A DNA stretch of 64,000 nt, taken from Gemmatimonadota bacterium (lineage in GTDB: Bacteria > Gemmatimonadota > Gemmatimonadetes > Gemmatimonadales > Gemmatimonadaceae). A program made the position numbers and the translations under genes. The stretch lies in the NCBI GenBank assembly GCA_014192065.1, contig BJHH01000003.1:109835-173834 (forward strand), written 5' to 3'. Below the pieces are notes generated by a model. That model worked only from the letters and a program-made list of their open reading frames with translations. It did not search any database and was not told the origin of the DNA. Numbering within the stretch: position 1 is the stretch's first letter; the number at the start of each line of letters is the position of its first letter. Positions 55,319 to 64,000 of the stretch are shown here, in pieces.

Positions 55319-56359
55319 CTACGCGACCACGATGGCGCGCTCGCCGGCCGCGATCGCCTCGCCAATCACGACGGCGTCTGGCACGCCCGCCATAAACGCC
55401 GCTACGCGATCGGCGCGCAACGCGACGAGCAGTCCGCCGGACGTTTGAGGATCCACGAGCACCGCGCGCATCTCATCAGTGGTACGACCCCAATCCACGA
55501 GTGGTTCCAGATAGGAGATGTTTCGTGCCGCGCCACCGGTCAGCGCGCCCTGTTCGATCATCGCGCGAGTCCCCGGGAGAAGTGGTACGGCCGCGTGACG
55601 AATCCGCATGGTTACGTGACTGGCACGCGCGACGTGCGATGCGTGACCCAGCAACCCGAAACCGGTGACGTCGGTCGCGCAGGTGGCGCCAGCCGCCAAC
55701 GCCGCACGGCTCGCCGTGCGGTTCAGCGTGGTCATTGACGCCGTCAGCATGGCGCGTTCGGCCTCGGGCAAGAGTCCGCGTTTTGCCGCCGTCGAGAGAA
55801 TCCCGGTACCGATCGCCTTCGTGAGCACGAAGACGTCGCCCACCTTTGCGGAGGCGTTGGACAGGATGCGCAACGGGTGCACTGTGCCGGTGACCGACAG
55901 TCCGTACTTGAGCTCTTCGTCGGTGATGGTGTGCCCACCGACCAGGTGTGCGTCGGCCGCGTGGACCATGTCCTGCCCGCCGCGGAGTACCTCAGAGAGC
56001 ACCTCGAGGGGAAGCTTTCCGACCGGAAAACCCACGATGTTCATGGCGGTGAGCGCTTCGCCGCCCATCGCGAAGACATCAGAGAGCGCGTTCGTCGCCG
56101 CGACGCGGCCAAAATCGTACGGATCGTCCACGATTGGCGCGAAGAAATCGAGCGTCTGCACAAGGGCGATCTCGGGCGAGATCTGAAAAATCCCGGCATC
56201 GTCGAACGTCTCGTGCCCGACAAGCAGGCGCGGATCGCTGAGCCGTTTGAGCGACTTAAGCGCCCGCGTGAGGTCGGCCGGCCCCATCTTGGCGGCGCAG
56301 CCGGCACAGCGGGCCCAGTCGGTAAGACGGATGGCGGCGTCTACAGTGGAGGGAGGCAT
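55319..56359 (-). CDS. selD: selenide, water dikinase
   Basis: Makes selenophosphate, the selenium donor for Sec-tRNA and selenouridine (346 aa). The catalytic region is RCAGCAAKMGPADL: cysteine (Cys21) at the position that is Sec or Cys in the family, with the lysine three residues on. It also has DFFAPIVDDPYDFGRVAATNA and GGHTITDEELKYGLSVTG. It ends 29 bases before tRNA-Sec, likely in one transcript, so this organism is set up to make selenoproteins even though none is visible here. Confidence 0.96.
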   Translation of the reverse strand: MPPSTVDAAIRLTDWARCAGCAAKMGPADLTRALKSLKRLSDPRLLVGHETFDDAGIFQISPEIALVQTLDFFAPIVDDPYDFGRVAATNALSDVFAMGGEALTAMNIVGFPVGKLPLEVLSEVLRGGQDMVHAADAHLVGGHTITDEELKYGLSVTGTVHPLRILSNASAKVGDVFVLTKAIGTGILSTAAKRGLLPEAERAMLTASMTTLNRTASRAALAAGATCATDVTGFGLLGHASHVARASHVTMRIRHAAVPLLPGTRAMIEQGALTGGAARNISYLEPLVDWGRTTDEMRAVLVDPQTSGGLLVALRADRVAAFMAGVPDAVVIGEAIAAGERAIVVA

Positions 56360-56416
56360 CGGAACGAGGTGGGACGGGGTTTGGGGCGGGACAACTCCGT
56401 GACGAGTCAGTGGGAA

Positions 56417-56800
56417 CTAGGGCAGCTTGGCGATGCACTCAATCTCGACGCGCACGCCGCGCGGCAGGCCGGCGACCGCAACGGTCGAGCGGGCAGGCTT
56501 CGTGGCGCCAAGATGTTTCCCGTACACCTCGTTGACCTGAGCAAAGTCGTCCATCGTTGTCAGAAAGATGGTCGTCTTGACGACATCGTTCCAACCACAG
56601 CCGGCGGTCGCAAGGACCGCGTTCAGGTTTGCCATCACCTGCTCAGCCTGCGCCGTGATGTCACCTGCGACAACGGTGGTCGTCGCCGGATCGAGCGCAA
56701 TCTGACCCGCCGTGAAGAGAAACCCACCAGCCGTGGTCGCCTGTGAATACGGCCCAATGGCCGCAGGCGCGTCATTCGTATGCAGATACTGAACCGTCAT
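56417..56800 (-). CDS. ridA: RidA-family enamine/imine deaminase
   Basis: Hydrolyses reactive 2-aminoacrylate and related imines (127 aa). APAAIGPYSQATTAGGFLFT, AGQIALDP, and the catalytic Arg segment AGLPRGVRVEIECIA are typical. ATG 56800 with GGAG upstream was preferred to the TTG at 56806. It lies between tatD and selD. Confidence 0.93.
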   Translation of the reverse strand: MTVQYLHTNDAPAAIGPYSQATTAGGFLFTAGQIALDPATTTVVAGDITAQAEQVMANLNAVLATAGCGWNDVVKTTIFLTTMDDFAQVNEVYGKHLGATKPARSTVAVAGLPRGVRVEIECIAKLP

Positions 56801-56820
56801 GCGCAAGATTCTCCGTGAAG

Positions 56821-57630
56821 TCAGGCCGAGGCGGCGAAGCCACTATGGCTTGTCGGCGGCACCGGCAGGTTGAAGCATCGTACCGCGTTCTGCACCACGA
56901 GTTCGCCCATCTCCGCCAGATCGAGCCCCCGGACGGCGGCGAGGCGTGCCACCGTCAGCGCAACCCAACTGGGCTCGTTACGCTTGCTCCGGTTGGGCAC
57001 CGGCGCCAGGTATGGCGCATCCGATTCAGCGAGGATGCGGTCTGGCGGCACCATGCGCACGAGTTCATCACCGTCCCACTTTTTGAACGTGACGATTCCG
57101 CTAAACGAAATGTACCATCCGGCCAGCAGCGCAGTCTCCGCCAGCGATGACGGCCCCGTGAAGCAATGCAGCACGCCGCCAACTCCTGCCGCACCGGCTT
57201 CAGCGATCATCGCGGCGGTGTCGTCAACGGCGTCACGCGTGTGGACAATCACCGGCTTGCCGCATCGGCCAGCGATCTCCAACTGCGCGGCAAAGGCTCG
57301 TCGCTGCAACAGCATCGGCGAATGGTCGTAGTGCGAATCGAGCCCGCATTCGCCGACCGCGACGGCGCCATCGGCGAGAAGCCTCTCCAGCGCGGGGAGA
57401 TCACGGATGGGATCGAACTGCGCGGCGTCATGCGGATGCACACCGGCCGTGAAGAAGACGAATCCCGGATACCGCGCGGCGAGCGCGCGCGATGCCTGCG
57501 CCTGCGCGATGGATTCCCCGACACACACGAGAGCGGCCGCGCCCGCATCGCGGGCACGGCCGATCACCTCGCTGGAATCAGCGGCGAATGCCGCGTCAGC
57601 CAAGTGCGTATGCGAATCGATGAATCGCAC
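56821..57630 (-). CDS. tatD: TatD-family metal-dependent deoxyribonuclease
   Basis: 3'-5' exonuclease and DNA quality-control enzyme (269 aa) with FIDSHTHLAD at the N terminus, GECGLDSHYDH, VIVHTRDAVDDT and ILAESDAPYLAPVP. GTG start at 57630, 24 bases downstream of secF. Confidence 0.93.
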   Translation of the reverse strand: MRFIDSHTHLADAAFAADSSEVIGRARDAGAAALVCVGESIAQAQASRALAARYPGFVFFTAGVHPHDAAQFDPIRDLPALERLLADGAVAVGECGLDSHYDHSPMLLQRRAFAAQLEIAGRCGKPVIVHTRDAVDDTAAMIAEAGAAGVGGVLHCFTGPSSLAETALLAGWYISFSGIVTFKKWDGDELVRMVPPDRILAESDAPYLAPVPNRSKRNEPSWVALTVARLAAVRGLDLAEMGELVVQNAVRCFNLPVPPTSHSGFAASA

Positions 57631-57654
57631 GGGAGCGCTGGCCCCCGCGACGGC

Positions 57655-58626
57655 TCAGCGTCCGCCGGTGCGCGCCTGCGCCGGCACCGACGGCGCCGGA
57701 GTGCGCGCGCCCTTACCGTCCACATCGCGCGGATACTTATGCTCGATATACATCAGAATCGGCGACGCGACGTAGATGGAGCTGAAGGTGCCGGTAAACA
57801 CGCCGAACGCCATGACCCAGGCAAACGGCCGAATCACTTCGCCCGCGAAGATCAGGAGGGCGAGGGTCGAAATGAGCACGGTCGCGTGCGTGAGCACCGA
57901 ACGCGGGAGCGTCTCGTTAATGGAGCGATTGAGTGTGTTGTAGAGCGGTTCACGCCGGTTCTTCCGAAGGTTCTCGCGCACGCGATCGAAGATGATAATC
58001 GTGTCATTGAGCGAGTAGCCGAGCACCGTCAGCAGTGCCGCAACGACGGTGAGCGACAGCTCCAGGCGCATCATCGCGATAAACGCAATGGTCGCGATAA
58101 TATCGTGGGCCGTCGCGATGACCGCGGCGAGGCCAAACCGCCATTCGAACCGCCAGGCGAGGTACGCCAGCGTGATCAGGAATGACACCGCAATGGCGAG
58201 GATGGCCCCGCGGCGCAATTCGGCGCCAACGCGCGGGCCGACCACTTCTGCGCGATCCACGCGGAACCCCTCCGCACCGACCACACTCGTGACGGCGGCC
58301 TTGATCTTCTGTGATGCGATTTCTGTGCCGGCCAGTCCGGTATCGCCCTGCACGCGCACGAGATATTCGGTGGCGTCGCCAAACTGCTGCAACTCGACGG
58401 CGTGCGTTGCCCCGCTCTCGACGGCAGCCCGAATCTTGGCGACATCGGGTGCCTGCGTGAACGTCAACTGCATGACCGTTCCGCCGGTAAAGTCCACGCT
58501 GTAGTTGAATCCGCCTGCGATCGCGAGCGCCGCCAAGCCGGCCACGATGAATCCGATCGTGAGCCAGGCCGCCGTCCGCCACCAGCGGATGAAGTCGTAC
58601 TTGGTATCGTGCAGGATGCGAAGCAT
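57655..58626 (-). CDS. secF: protein translocase subunit SecF
   Basis: Inner-membrane component that pulls translocating proteins from the SecYEG channel (323 aa). The FIRWWRTAAWLTIGF first helix, FTGGTVMQL (SecF signature VDFTGGT), and the C-terminal five-helix domain with YSLNDTIIIFDRVREN are visible. One-base overlap with secD (TGATG). Confidence 0.95.
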   Translation of the reverse strand: MLRILHDTKYDFIRWWRTAAWLTIGFIVAGLAALAIAGGFNYSVDFTGGTVMQLTFTQAPDVAKIRAAVESGATHAVELQQFGDATEYLVRVQGDTGLAGTEIASQKIKAAVTSVVGAEGFRVDRAEVVGPRVGAELRRGAILAIAVSFLITLAYLAWRFEWRFGLAAVIATAHDIIATIAFIAMMRLELSLTVVAALLTVLGYSLNDTIIIFDRVRENLRKNRREPLYNTLNRSINETLPRSVLTHATVLISTLALLIFAGEVIRPFAWVMAFGVFTGTFSSIYVASPILMYIEHKYPRDVDGKGARTPAPSVPAQARTGGR

Positions 58627-60260
58627 CAGATGCTCAGGGTTTGGGCCGTCTTGTTGCGGTTCAGCCAGATGAGATAAAACGTGCGGACGACGAAGACCCC
58701 CGTGAACACGGAAGCGACGATACCAGCGAGCAGCGTCACCGCGAAGCCCCGCACAGGTCCGGTGCCGTACTGGTAGAGCACCGCGGCGGTGAGCGCCGTG
58801 GAAACACTCGTGTCGATGATGGCCGGCATCGCGTGCCGAAACCCTTCCTCGATCGAGGTGCGGACGGTCTTGCCGTGGACGATTTCTTCGCGAATGCGCT
58901 CAAAGATCAGCACGTTGGCGTCCACTGCGATGCCGATAGAGAGCACGAAACCTGCGATGCCCGGCAGGGTGAGCACGGCACCAAAGACGGCGAGCGTCGC
59001 CAGGGTGAAGAGCACATATAGGAGGAGCCCGCAGACCGCGAGCACGCCGGACAAGCGATAATAGACGACAAGAATTCCGACGATCAGGCCGACCGCCAGC
59101 AATCCGGCGAAAATGCCATCCTGAATGGAATCTTCACCGAGGCTGGCCCCGATATTGCGGACTTCGGCGATTCGCAACGGCACAGGGAGCGCGCCCGCGC
59201 GGAGCACCAGCGCGAGGTCGCTGGCCGCCTGCAGGCTCCCGCCGCCCATCGTGATTTGACCACGCGTGCCGATGGCGCTCTGAATGATCGGAGCGCTCAT
59301 GACGCGATCGTCAAGCACAATGGCCATGTAGTCCTTCACGTGCTTGCCCGTCTCGTTCTTGAACTTGCGTCCACCTTCGTTATTGAACTCGAACTCGACG
59401 ACCGTGCCCTCGAGTGGCACCTGATTCGGCTTGGCATCCGTGAGGTACTCACCGGTAATGATGGGCCGCGCTTCGAGCACGTAGAGCGCGCGCATGGCCG
59501 TGCCAGCGTTGGCGATCGAGTCGGCGCCCCAGCGGACTTCCTTGCCCGGTGGAAGCGCCGCCTTGACGTCCGCGTTCTGAAGGTAGGAGTCGATCTCTGG
59601 CTGATCGCGGTTCGCCACGTAAAAGACACCAGGGATTCCGGCCGGTTGCAGCAGGCGCGAGAACGGTCCGTCGGTCGTGGTGGCCGCGGTGTCGCCCGCC
59701 GCTTTCTTGGCCGTGTCGTTCGCGGCGAAGAGCGACTTGAGCCCGGGTTGCGCCGCGCTGTCACTACGGACGTTGGGCGCGCGCGAGCCAAGCTTCTTTT
59801 CCTTGACAATGCCATCGAGACGAGGAATCACCCGCTCGAGCGCCTGCGACTTGTCCGTAATCTGGAACTTGAGGAAGGCCGACTTCTGGACGACCTGTAT
59901 GGCTCGCTCCGGATCATCGATCCCGGGGAGTTCGACGATGATGCGGTCGTTGCCAACGCGTTGGACAACGGGCTCGGCCACGCCGAACTCATCGATACGC
60001 GTGCGAACGACCTTGAGCGCGCGCTCAATGGCGGCGGCCTTGTCGGTGATGACGGTCTTCGACTCGTCGGGCTCGAGCGTCAGGTGCATGCCGCCCTGAA
60101 GATCGAGGCCGCGCTTGAGCGGGACGCGTTTTACGGTGTCGTAGCCGATGGAACCGTCGGCTCGCTTGCTCCGCTCGATGACGGTCCGCGGAGTGAGCGC
60201 GCCAATCGAAAGGGCCACGAACCCGATGATCAGGGCCAGGCGGTACTTCAGGTTTGACAT
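58626..60260 (-). CDS. secD: protein translocase subunit SecD
   Basis: Partner of SecF (544 aa). N-terminal helix ([17 protein letters not shown]), the [12 protein letters not shown] motif, a periplasmic P1 region (about 60-340) and the C-terminal helices with [10 protein letters not shown]. The ATG start is not preceded by a clear ribosome-binding site. The promoter listed separately lies 40-70 bases upstream. Confidence 0.95.
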   Translation of the reverse strand: MSNLKYRLALIIGFVALSIGALTPRTVIERSKRADGSIGYDTVKRVPLKRGLDLQGGMHLTLEPDESKTVITDKAAAIERALKVVRTRIDEFGVAEPVVQRVGNDRIIVELPGIDDPERAIQVVQKSAFLKFQITDKSQALERVIPRLDGIVKEKKLGSRAPNVRSDSAAQPGLKSLFAANDTAKKAAGDTAATTTDGPFSRLLQPAGIPGVFYVANRDQPEIDSYLQNADVKAALPPGKEVRWGADSIANAGTAMRALYVLEARPIITGEYLTDAKPNQVPLEGTVVEFEFNNEGGRKFKNETGKHVKDYMAIVLDDRVMSAPIIQSAIGTRGQITMGGGSLQAASDLALVLRAGALPVPLRIAEVRNIGASLGEDSIQDGIFAGLLAVGLIVGILVVYYRLSGVLAVCGLLLYVLFTLATLAVFGAVLTLPGIAGFVLSIGIAVDANVLIFERIREEIVHGKTVRTSIEEGFRHAMPAIIDTSVSTALTAAVLYQYGTGPVRGFAVTLLAGIVASVFTGVFVVRTFYLIWLNRNKTAQTLSI

Positions 60261-60301
60261 GCTGCCAGGCGTGAAAAAGTGTTGGTTGATGGCAAACAGT
60301 A

Positions 60302-60331
60302 AGTGTAGCCGGGGGCGTAGGCTTGGGTCAA
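60302..60331 (-). promoter_or_regulatory. sigma-70-type promoter for secDF
   Basis: Minus strand TTGACC (60331-60326), 18-base spacer, TACACT (60307-60302). It lies in the 105-base gap between ribF and secD, and the predicted start site leaves a leader of about 35 bases. Match to consensus is moderate (5 of 6 and 4 of 6). Confidence 0.6.
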
Positions 60332-60365
60332 GCGATCTCGTGCAGTGACAACGCTTTGGATTGCG

Positions 60366-61292
60366 TCAGTTGCCGGCGCGATGCCGGGCCAACACCACGC
60401 GTGCCGACTCCTCATCGTGCCTGAGTTGGCGCGCCAACGCGTCGGGCCCTGAAAACTGCTGCACATCGCGAAGTCGGCCGATGAAGTCGAGGCGGACGCG
60501 CTCGTCATACCAGTCGGCGGCCGCGTCGAACAGATGCGCCTCAATCGTGCGCGTTTGGTCTCCGAATGTCGGGCGTCCACCCAAGTTCATCATTCCGCCC
60601 AGTTGACCGGATGGCGTCTGCGCGCGGACCGCATAGACGCCGTCTGGCGGCAGGAGCTTGTCCGGGTCCGGCTGGCCAAGATTGATCGTGCGGTATCCAA
60701 GCACCCTTCCCCGTCCGTCACCGCGCCTGACTCGACCGGCGACCGAGTACGGTCGACCAAGCCCATCGGCCGCGCCCGCCAGATCGCCGCCGGCGATCGC
60801 GCGTCGGATCGACGTCGACGACACCGGCTGTCCATCTCGCGCAGCGACGGGAGGAACCAGGTGCACGGCAAAACCGCGCGAGCGCCCGAGCCGTTCAAGG
60901 ACGGAGAGATCGCCGGACCGCCCGCGGCCGAATCCATGGTCGTGGCCGACAAACAGTTCGCGCATTCCGAACCGTTCGATCAGCACGAGACCGACGAACT
61001 GTTCAGCCTCATACGCGGCCAGTTCACGCGTAAAGGGGACGATCGCCACTTCATCAAGGCCGGACGACACAAGCACTTCCGATTTCTCATCACCAACGCT
61101 GAGCAGCGCCGGAGCCGCTGTGGGATGTACCACGGCGAGCGGGTGCGGCGAAAACGTGACGAGGATCGCGCGGAGTTGGCGGTCGCGCGCCGCCGCGGCA
61201 AGCCGATCGAGCACCAGCCGATGTCCGCGATGTACGCCATCGAATGATCCGACCGTCACGATGCTCGGGCGTGCAGCACCGTTGCGGGTCAT
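60366..61292 (-). CDS. ribF: bifunctional riboflavin kinase/FAD synthetase
   Basis: Makes FMN and FAD (308 aa). N-terminal FAD synthetase domain with VTVGSFDGVHRGHRLVLD (nucleotidyltransferase HxGH), FVGHDHGFGRGRSGD, SSTSIRRAI; C-terminal riboflavin kinase domain with PDGVYAV and GRPTFGDQ. The usual FPTAN motif of the kinase reads YRTIN here, an unusual change. The ATG at 61292 overlaps the truB stop by 4 bases. Confidence 0.93.
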   Translation of the reverse strand: MTRNGAARPSIVTVGSFDGVHRGHRLVLDRLAAAARDRQLRAILVTFSPHPLAVVHPTAAPALLSVGDEKSEVLVSSGLDEVAIVPFTRELAAYEAEQFVGLVLIERFGMRELFVGHDHGFGRGRSGDLSVLERLGRSRGFAVHLVPPVAARDGQPVSSTSIRRAIAGGDLAGAADGLGRPYSVAGRVRRGDGRGRVLGYRTINLGQPDPDKLLPPDGVYAVRAQTPSGQLGGMMNLGGRPTFGDQTRTIEAHLFDAAADWYDERVRLDFIGRLRDVQQFSGPDALARQLRHDEESARVVLARHRAGN

Positions 61293-62227
61293 CCATCGCC
61301 CCGCATCACCACCCTCGGCTGCCAACGGTCGCCAAGTTCCGATATTCGCCGCTCGGCGAGACAGACCAGCGTATCGCCAGCGGCCGACGCCATGATCAGC
61401 GCGGCATGCGTGCCGGGTACTTTCGCCGCGACGTCGATGCCCCGTACGACGCGCGCAACATCGTCGGGCGCGAGCGCCTGCCGTGGATAGCCGGGGAGCG
61501 CGTCGAGCGATGTGCCGAGCATGGGCGGGCCAGACTTCAACGCTTCGAAGGTGACGGCATCGCGCACAGAAAACGGGCCGGAGTCGGTGCGCCGCAGCGC
61601 CTCAAGGTGCGCCGCGCTGCCAGCCGCCCGCGCCAGGTCACGCGCAAGAGACCGCACGTAGGTGCCGCCGCCGCACGCCACACGCATGCGACAGCGGACG
61701 ACGCGATCGCCCTCCAGTTCGAAATCGTCGAGCAGGAGTTCATCGACATGGACCAGCGACGGCTTGAGGTCAGGCGCCTCGCCCTTGCGGGCCAATTTGT
61801 AGGCGCGCGTGCCGTCCACGCGTTTGGCCGAGTAGGCGGGCGGGACTTGTTCGATGTCGCCGACCAGCGTCGTGCGCGCCGTCTCGAGCGCGGCGGTATC
61901 CGGAAGCGCCGCCTCATGCGTCGCCGTGCCAGTCAGGTCCTCCGTGTCGGTCTCGGTACCGAACCGCACCGTGGCGACGTATCGTTTAGGCTCATGCGGC
62001 AAGTGCTGCAGCAACCGGGTCGCGCGGCCTACGAGAAGCACCAGCAGTCCGGTCGCAAACGGATCGAGTGTGCCCGCGTGGCCGATGCGCTGTTCACCAA
62101 GCACGCGGCGCGCCACCGAGACGACGTCGTGAGACGAGACCCCGGCCGCCTTGTCTACGAGCAGCAGTCCGTCAACCGCCGGTGGCGTCGTCAGAGGTAT
62201 TCCCTGGTCCGCCTGCAGCCGTCGCAT
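61289..62227 (-). CDS. truB: tRNA pseudouridine-55 synthase
   Basis: Isomerises U55 in the tRNA T loop (312 aa). DKAAGVSSHDVVSVARRVLG, the catalytic Asp in GHAGTLDPFATGLL, YVATVRFGTETDTED and CGGGTYVRSLARDLA. ATG 62227 gives the family N terminus but overlaps rbfA by 56 bases, a large overlap; no better start was seen downstream. Confidence 0.93.
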   Translation of the reverse strand: MRRLQADQGIPLTTPPAVDGLLLVDKAAGVSSHDVVSVARRVLGEQRIGHAGTLDPFATGLLVLLVGRATRLLQHLPHEPKRYVATVRFGTETDTEDLTGTATHEAALPDTAALETARTTLVGDIEQVPPAYSAKRVDGTRAYKLARKGEAPDLKPSLVHVDELLLDDFELEGDRVVRCRMRVACGGGTYVRSLARDLARAAGSAAHLEALRRTDSGPFSVRDAVTFEALKSGPPMLGTSLDALPGYPRQALAPDDVARVVRGIDVAAKVPGTHAALIMASAAGDTLVCLAERRISELGDRWQPRVVMRGDG

Positions 62228-62603
62228 CCGTTGCGTCGACCGCCGGCTGAACCGACTTGATGGTGGCGAGCAGCGTCTCAATGCGGGCCGCGCGAGCGAC
62301 GCTTTCATCGAGACGGAAGTTGAGGCGCGGGGCAAGGCGCAGTCGCAACGCGCGCCCGATACGCGACCGAAAGGTCGGCGCGATCGCCTGCAACCCATCG
62401 AAGGTCGCGGACTTCTCCGGCTCGTCCGCGAAGATGCTGACGAAGACGTTCGCCTCGACGAGGTCGCGGGACATCTCCACCCCCGTGACGGTCACGAACC
62501 CCGTCACGCGCGCGTCTCGCACACCCTCGGCGAGGATCATGGCGATCTCCTCGCGGACCGCCGCCGCTACGCGGTCCGGGCGTCTCGTGTCACGCGGTGG
62601 CAT
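62172..62603 (-). CDS. rbfA: ribosome-binding factor A
   Basis: 30S maturation factor with a KH-type fold (143 aa). RVAAAVREEIAMILAEGVRD, then VTVTGVEMSRDLVEANVFVS, then RSRIGRALRLRLAPRLNFRLDES. The C-terminal tail (after about residue 118) is low complexity and overlaps truB. It follows infB by 30 bases. Confidence 0.93.
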   Translation of the reverse strand: MPPRDTRRPDRVAAAVREEIAMILAEGVRDARVTGFVTVTGVEMSRDLVEANVFVSIFADEPEKSATFDGLQAIAPTFRSRIGRALRLRLAPRLNFRLDESVARAARIETLLATIKSVQPAVDATDATAAGGPGNTSDDATGG

Positions 62604-62633
62604 GGCATCGCCTCAGTCGGACAATGGAGGCGA

Positions 62634-64000
62634 TCAGCCGGCCGACGCCGACTGAAGGGTGCGGGCGACGGTCTCCTTTTTGTAGCACTCGAGCATATCG
62701 CCGACCTTCAAATCATTGAAGTTCTCCACGCCGATACCACACTCGAAGCCGTCCTTGACTTCCTTGACGTCGTCCTTGAAGCGACGGAGTGACGCGATCG
62801 CGCCCTCGTACACTTCCTTGCCGTCGCGCATAACGCGAATCCGGCCTGTCCGATTGATCACGCCGCTCTTGACGTGGCAGCCGGCGATGGTGCCAATCTT
62901 GGAAACCTTGAACGTCTCGCGGACTTCTGCATCGCCGAGGATGATTTCCTTCTCCTCTGGGCGCAGCATGCCTTCAAGAGCGGCGCGCACATCAGCCACC
63001 GCCTCGTAGATGATTTTGTAGAGGCGGACATCCACGCCTTCGCGATCGGCCGCCGTGCGCGCCTTGTTGTCGGGACGCACGTGGAAACCAATGATGATCG
63101 CACCCGACGCCTTGGCGAGCAGGATGTCGCCTTCGGTGATGGCACCGACCGCGCGCTGCAAGACTTCAACCGCGACCTCGCCCGACGACAGCGCGGCCAA
63201 TGCATCGGCGAGCGCTTCGGCCGGACCGCCCTGGTCGGCCTTGATGACGAGCTTGAGCGTGCGACGTTCGCCGCTCGCCGCGTGCGCCATGAAATCCTCG
63301 AGCGAGACAGCACCCTTCGCGGTGCGACGACTCTTGGCTTCGCGATCGAGCCGTTCACGCGTCTGGGCAATCTCACGCGCCTTCATTGAATCTTCGACGA
63401 CGAGGAACTGGTCGCCGGCCATCGGCACACCGCTCATGCCGAGCACCTGCACTGGCATGGCAGGACCGGCGTCCTTGACCGCTTTGCCGCGCTCATCGAG
63501 GAGCGCGCGCACGCGACCCGAGAAGAGTCCGCAGATGAAGTCGTCGCCGACGCGGAGGGTCCCGTTCTCGACGAGCACGGTCGCGACCGGACCCTTCCCC
63601 GCATCGAGTTGGGCTTCAACGACGGCGCCTGTCGCCTTCCGATCGGGGTTCGACTTGAGGTCGAGGATTTCGGCCTGCAGGAGAATCTGGTCGAGCAACG
63701 TGTCGACGTTCGTGCCCTTCTTGGCGCTGATTTCCGAATGGAGGACTTGGCCGCCAAACTCTTCAAGCACGACGCCGTACTGGAGGAGTTCCTGCTTGAC
63801 CTTCATCGCGTTGGCGGCGGGAAGGTCGATCTTGTTGATGGCCACGATGATGGGCACGCCGGCGTTCTTGGCATGCGAAATCGCTTCGATCGTCTGCGGC
63901 ATGACCGAGTCATCCGCCGCCACAACGAGGACCACGATGTCCGTCACCTGCGCACCTCGCGCGCGCATCGCCGTGAAGGCCTCGTGGCCTGGCGTGTCCA
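62634..64000 (-). CDS. infB: translation initiation factor IF-2, C-terminal part
   Basis: Runs off the window edge; the N terminus and G1 loop lie beyond base 64000. What is visible begins in the G domain (DTPGHEAFTAMRARG, then NKIDLP) and continues through domains II to IV, including the region binding fMet-tRNA (FECGIGVENFNDLKVGDMLE near the end). It is the first of the infB-rbfA-truB-ribF group, a common bacterial arrangement. Visible part about 455 residues. Confidence 0.95.
   Translation of the reverse strand, partial: DTPGHEAFTAMRARGAQVTDIVVLVVAADDSVMPQTIEAISHAKNAGVPIIVAINKIDLPAANAMKVKQELLQYGVVLEEFGGQVLHSEISAKKGTNVDTLLDQILLQAEILDLKSNPDRKATGAVVEAQLDAGKGPVATVLVENGTLRVGDDFICGLFSGRVRALLDERGKAVKDAGPAMPVQVLGMSGVPMAGDQFLVVEDSMKAREIAQTRERLDREAKSRRTAKGAVSLEDFMAHAASGERRTLKLVIKADQGGPAEALADALAALSSGEVAVEVLQRAVGAITEGDILLAKASGAIIIGFHVRPDNKARTAADREGVDVRLYKIIYEAVADVRAALEGMLRPEEKEIILGDAEVRETFKVSKIGTIAGCHVKSGVINRTGRIRVMRDGKEVYEGAIASLRRFKDDVKEVKDGFECGIGVENFNDLKVGDMLECYKKETVARTLQSASAG

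Noticed and set aside
55319-56359. SelD as a selenoprotein
   Set aside because: The catalytic position is encoded as Cys (Cys21); no in-frame TGA occurs in the gene.

Overview
This window is GC-rich, very densely coding DNA from a diderm (Gram-negative-type) bacterium. It carries almost a whole lipid A/KDO/LPS-transport toolkit (kdsB-kdsA-kdsD, lptC-lptA-lptB, lpxC/fabZ-lpxA-lpxB-lpxD-lpxK, bamA, ompH, lolCD). It also carries genes better known from Gram-positive bacteria: mcsA-mcsB-clpC, bshC and a YfhO-type membrane protein. The LpxC-FabZ fusion, PorV-like outer-membrane protein, bacillithiol gene and high GC together suggest a Gemmatimonadota-like organism. This is an inference from gene content; no rRNA is present to test it.

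Layout. Positions 1-15506 are one plus-strand run in which most genes overlap by 1-4 bases. It starts with KDO synthesis plus CTP synthase (kdsB, pyrG, kdsA, kdsD), continues with the Lpt machine and sigma-54 (lptC, lptA, lptB, rpoN), then a glycan block (GT2 with membrane anchor, GT4, flippase-like protein, YfhO-like protein, polyprenol-phosphate-mannose synthase type GT2) and dapF. An AT-rich spacer with a strong hairpin (15507-15669) separates this from everything else, which is all on the minus strand.

The minus strand, read in transcription order from the right edge: infB-rbfA-truB-ribF (translation and tRNA modification); secD-secF-tatD-ridA behind a recognisable promoter; selD and tRNA-Sec (selenium); a small membrane protein gene whose start runs into the tRNA; era, a Trm112-like gene, a PorV-like protein and a second small membrane protein; prfB with a programmed +1 frameshift; lysS-lolC-lolD; mcsA-mcsB-clpC; then bamA-ompH-lpxD-lpxC/fabZ-lpxA-Gfo/Idh oxidoreductase-lpxB-acyltransferase-lpxK; gdh-rlmH-bshC-murJ-uvrC-thrC-larC; a promoter that appears to give a leaderless mRNA for a DUF512 radical-SAM protein, followed by der-plsY-gpsA-merR-surE-pcm-apt; tRNA-Arg(CCU); and a membrane-anchored TPR protein.

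The dominant theme is cell-envelope construction: sugar nucleotide, lipid A, export bridge, lipoprotein sorting, outer-membrane protein insertion, lipid II flipping and phospholipid synthesis. The most interesting points are the three-part glycosylation-like module next to rpoN, the extra N-terminal domain on LptB, the oxidoreductase inside the lipid A cluster, the McsA/McsB/ClpC arginine-phosphorylation system in a diderm with an apparently degenerate McsB allosteric motif, and the selD/tRNA-Sec pair with a downstream gene that has no ordinary start codon outside the tRNA. No mobile element, CRISPR array, prophage or insertion sequence was seen.
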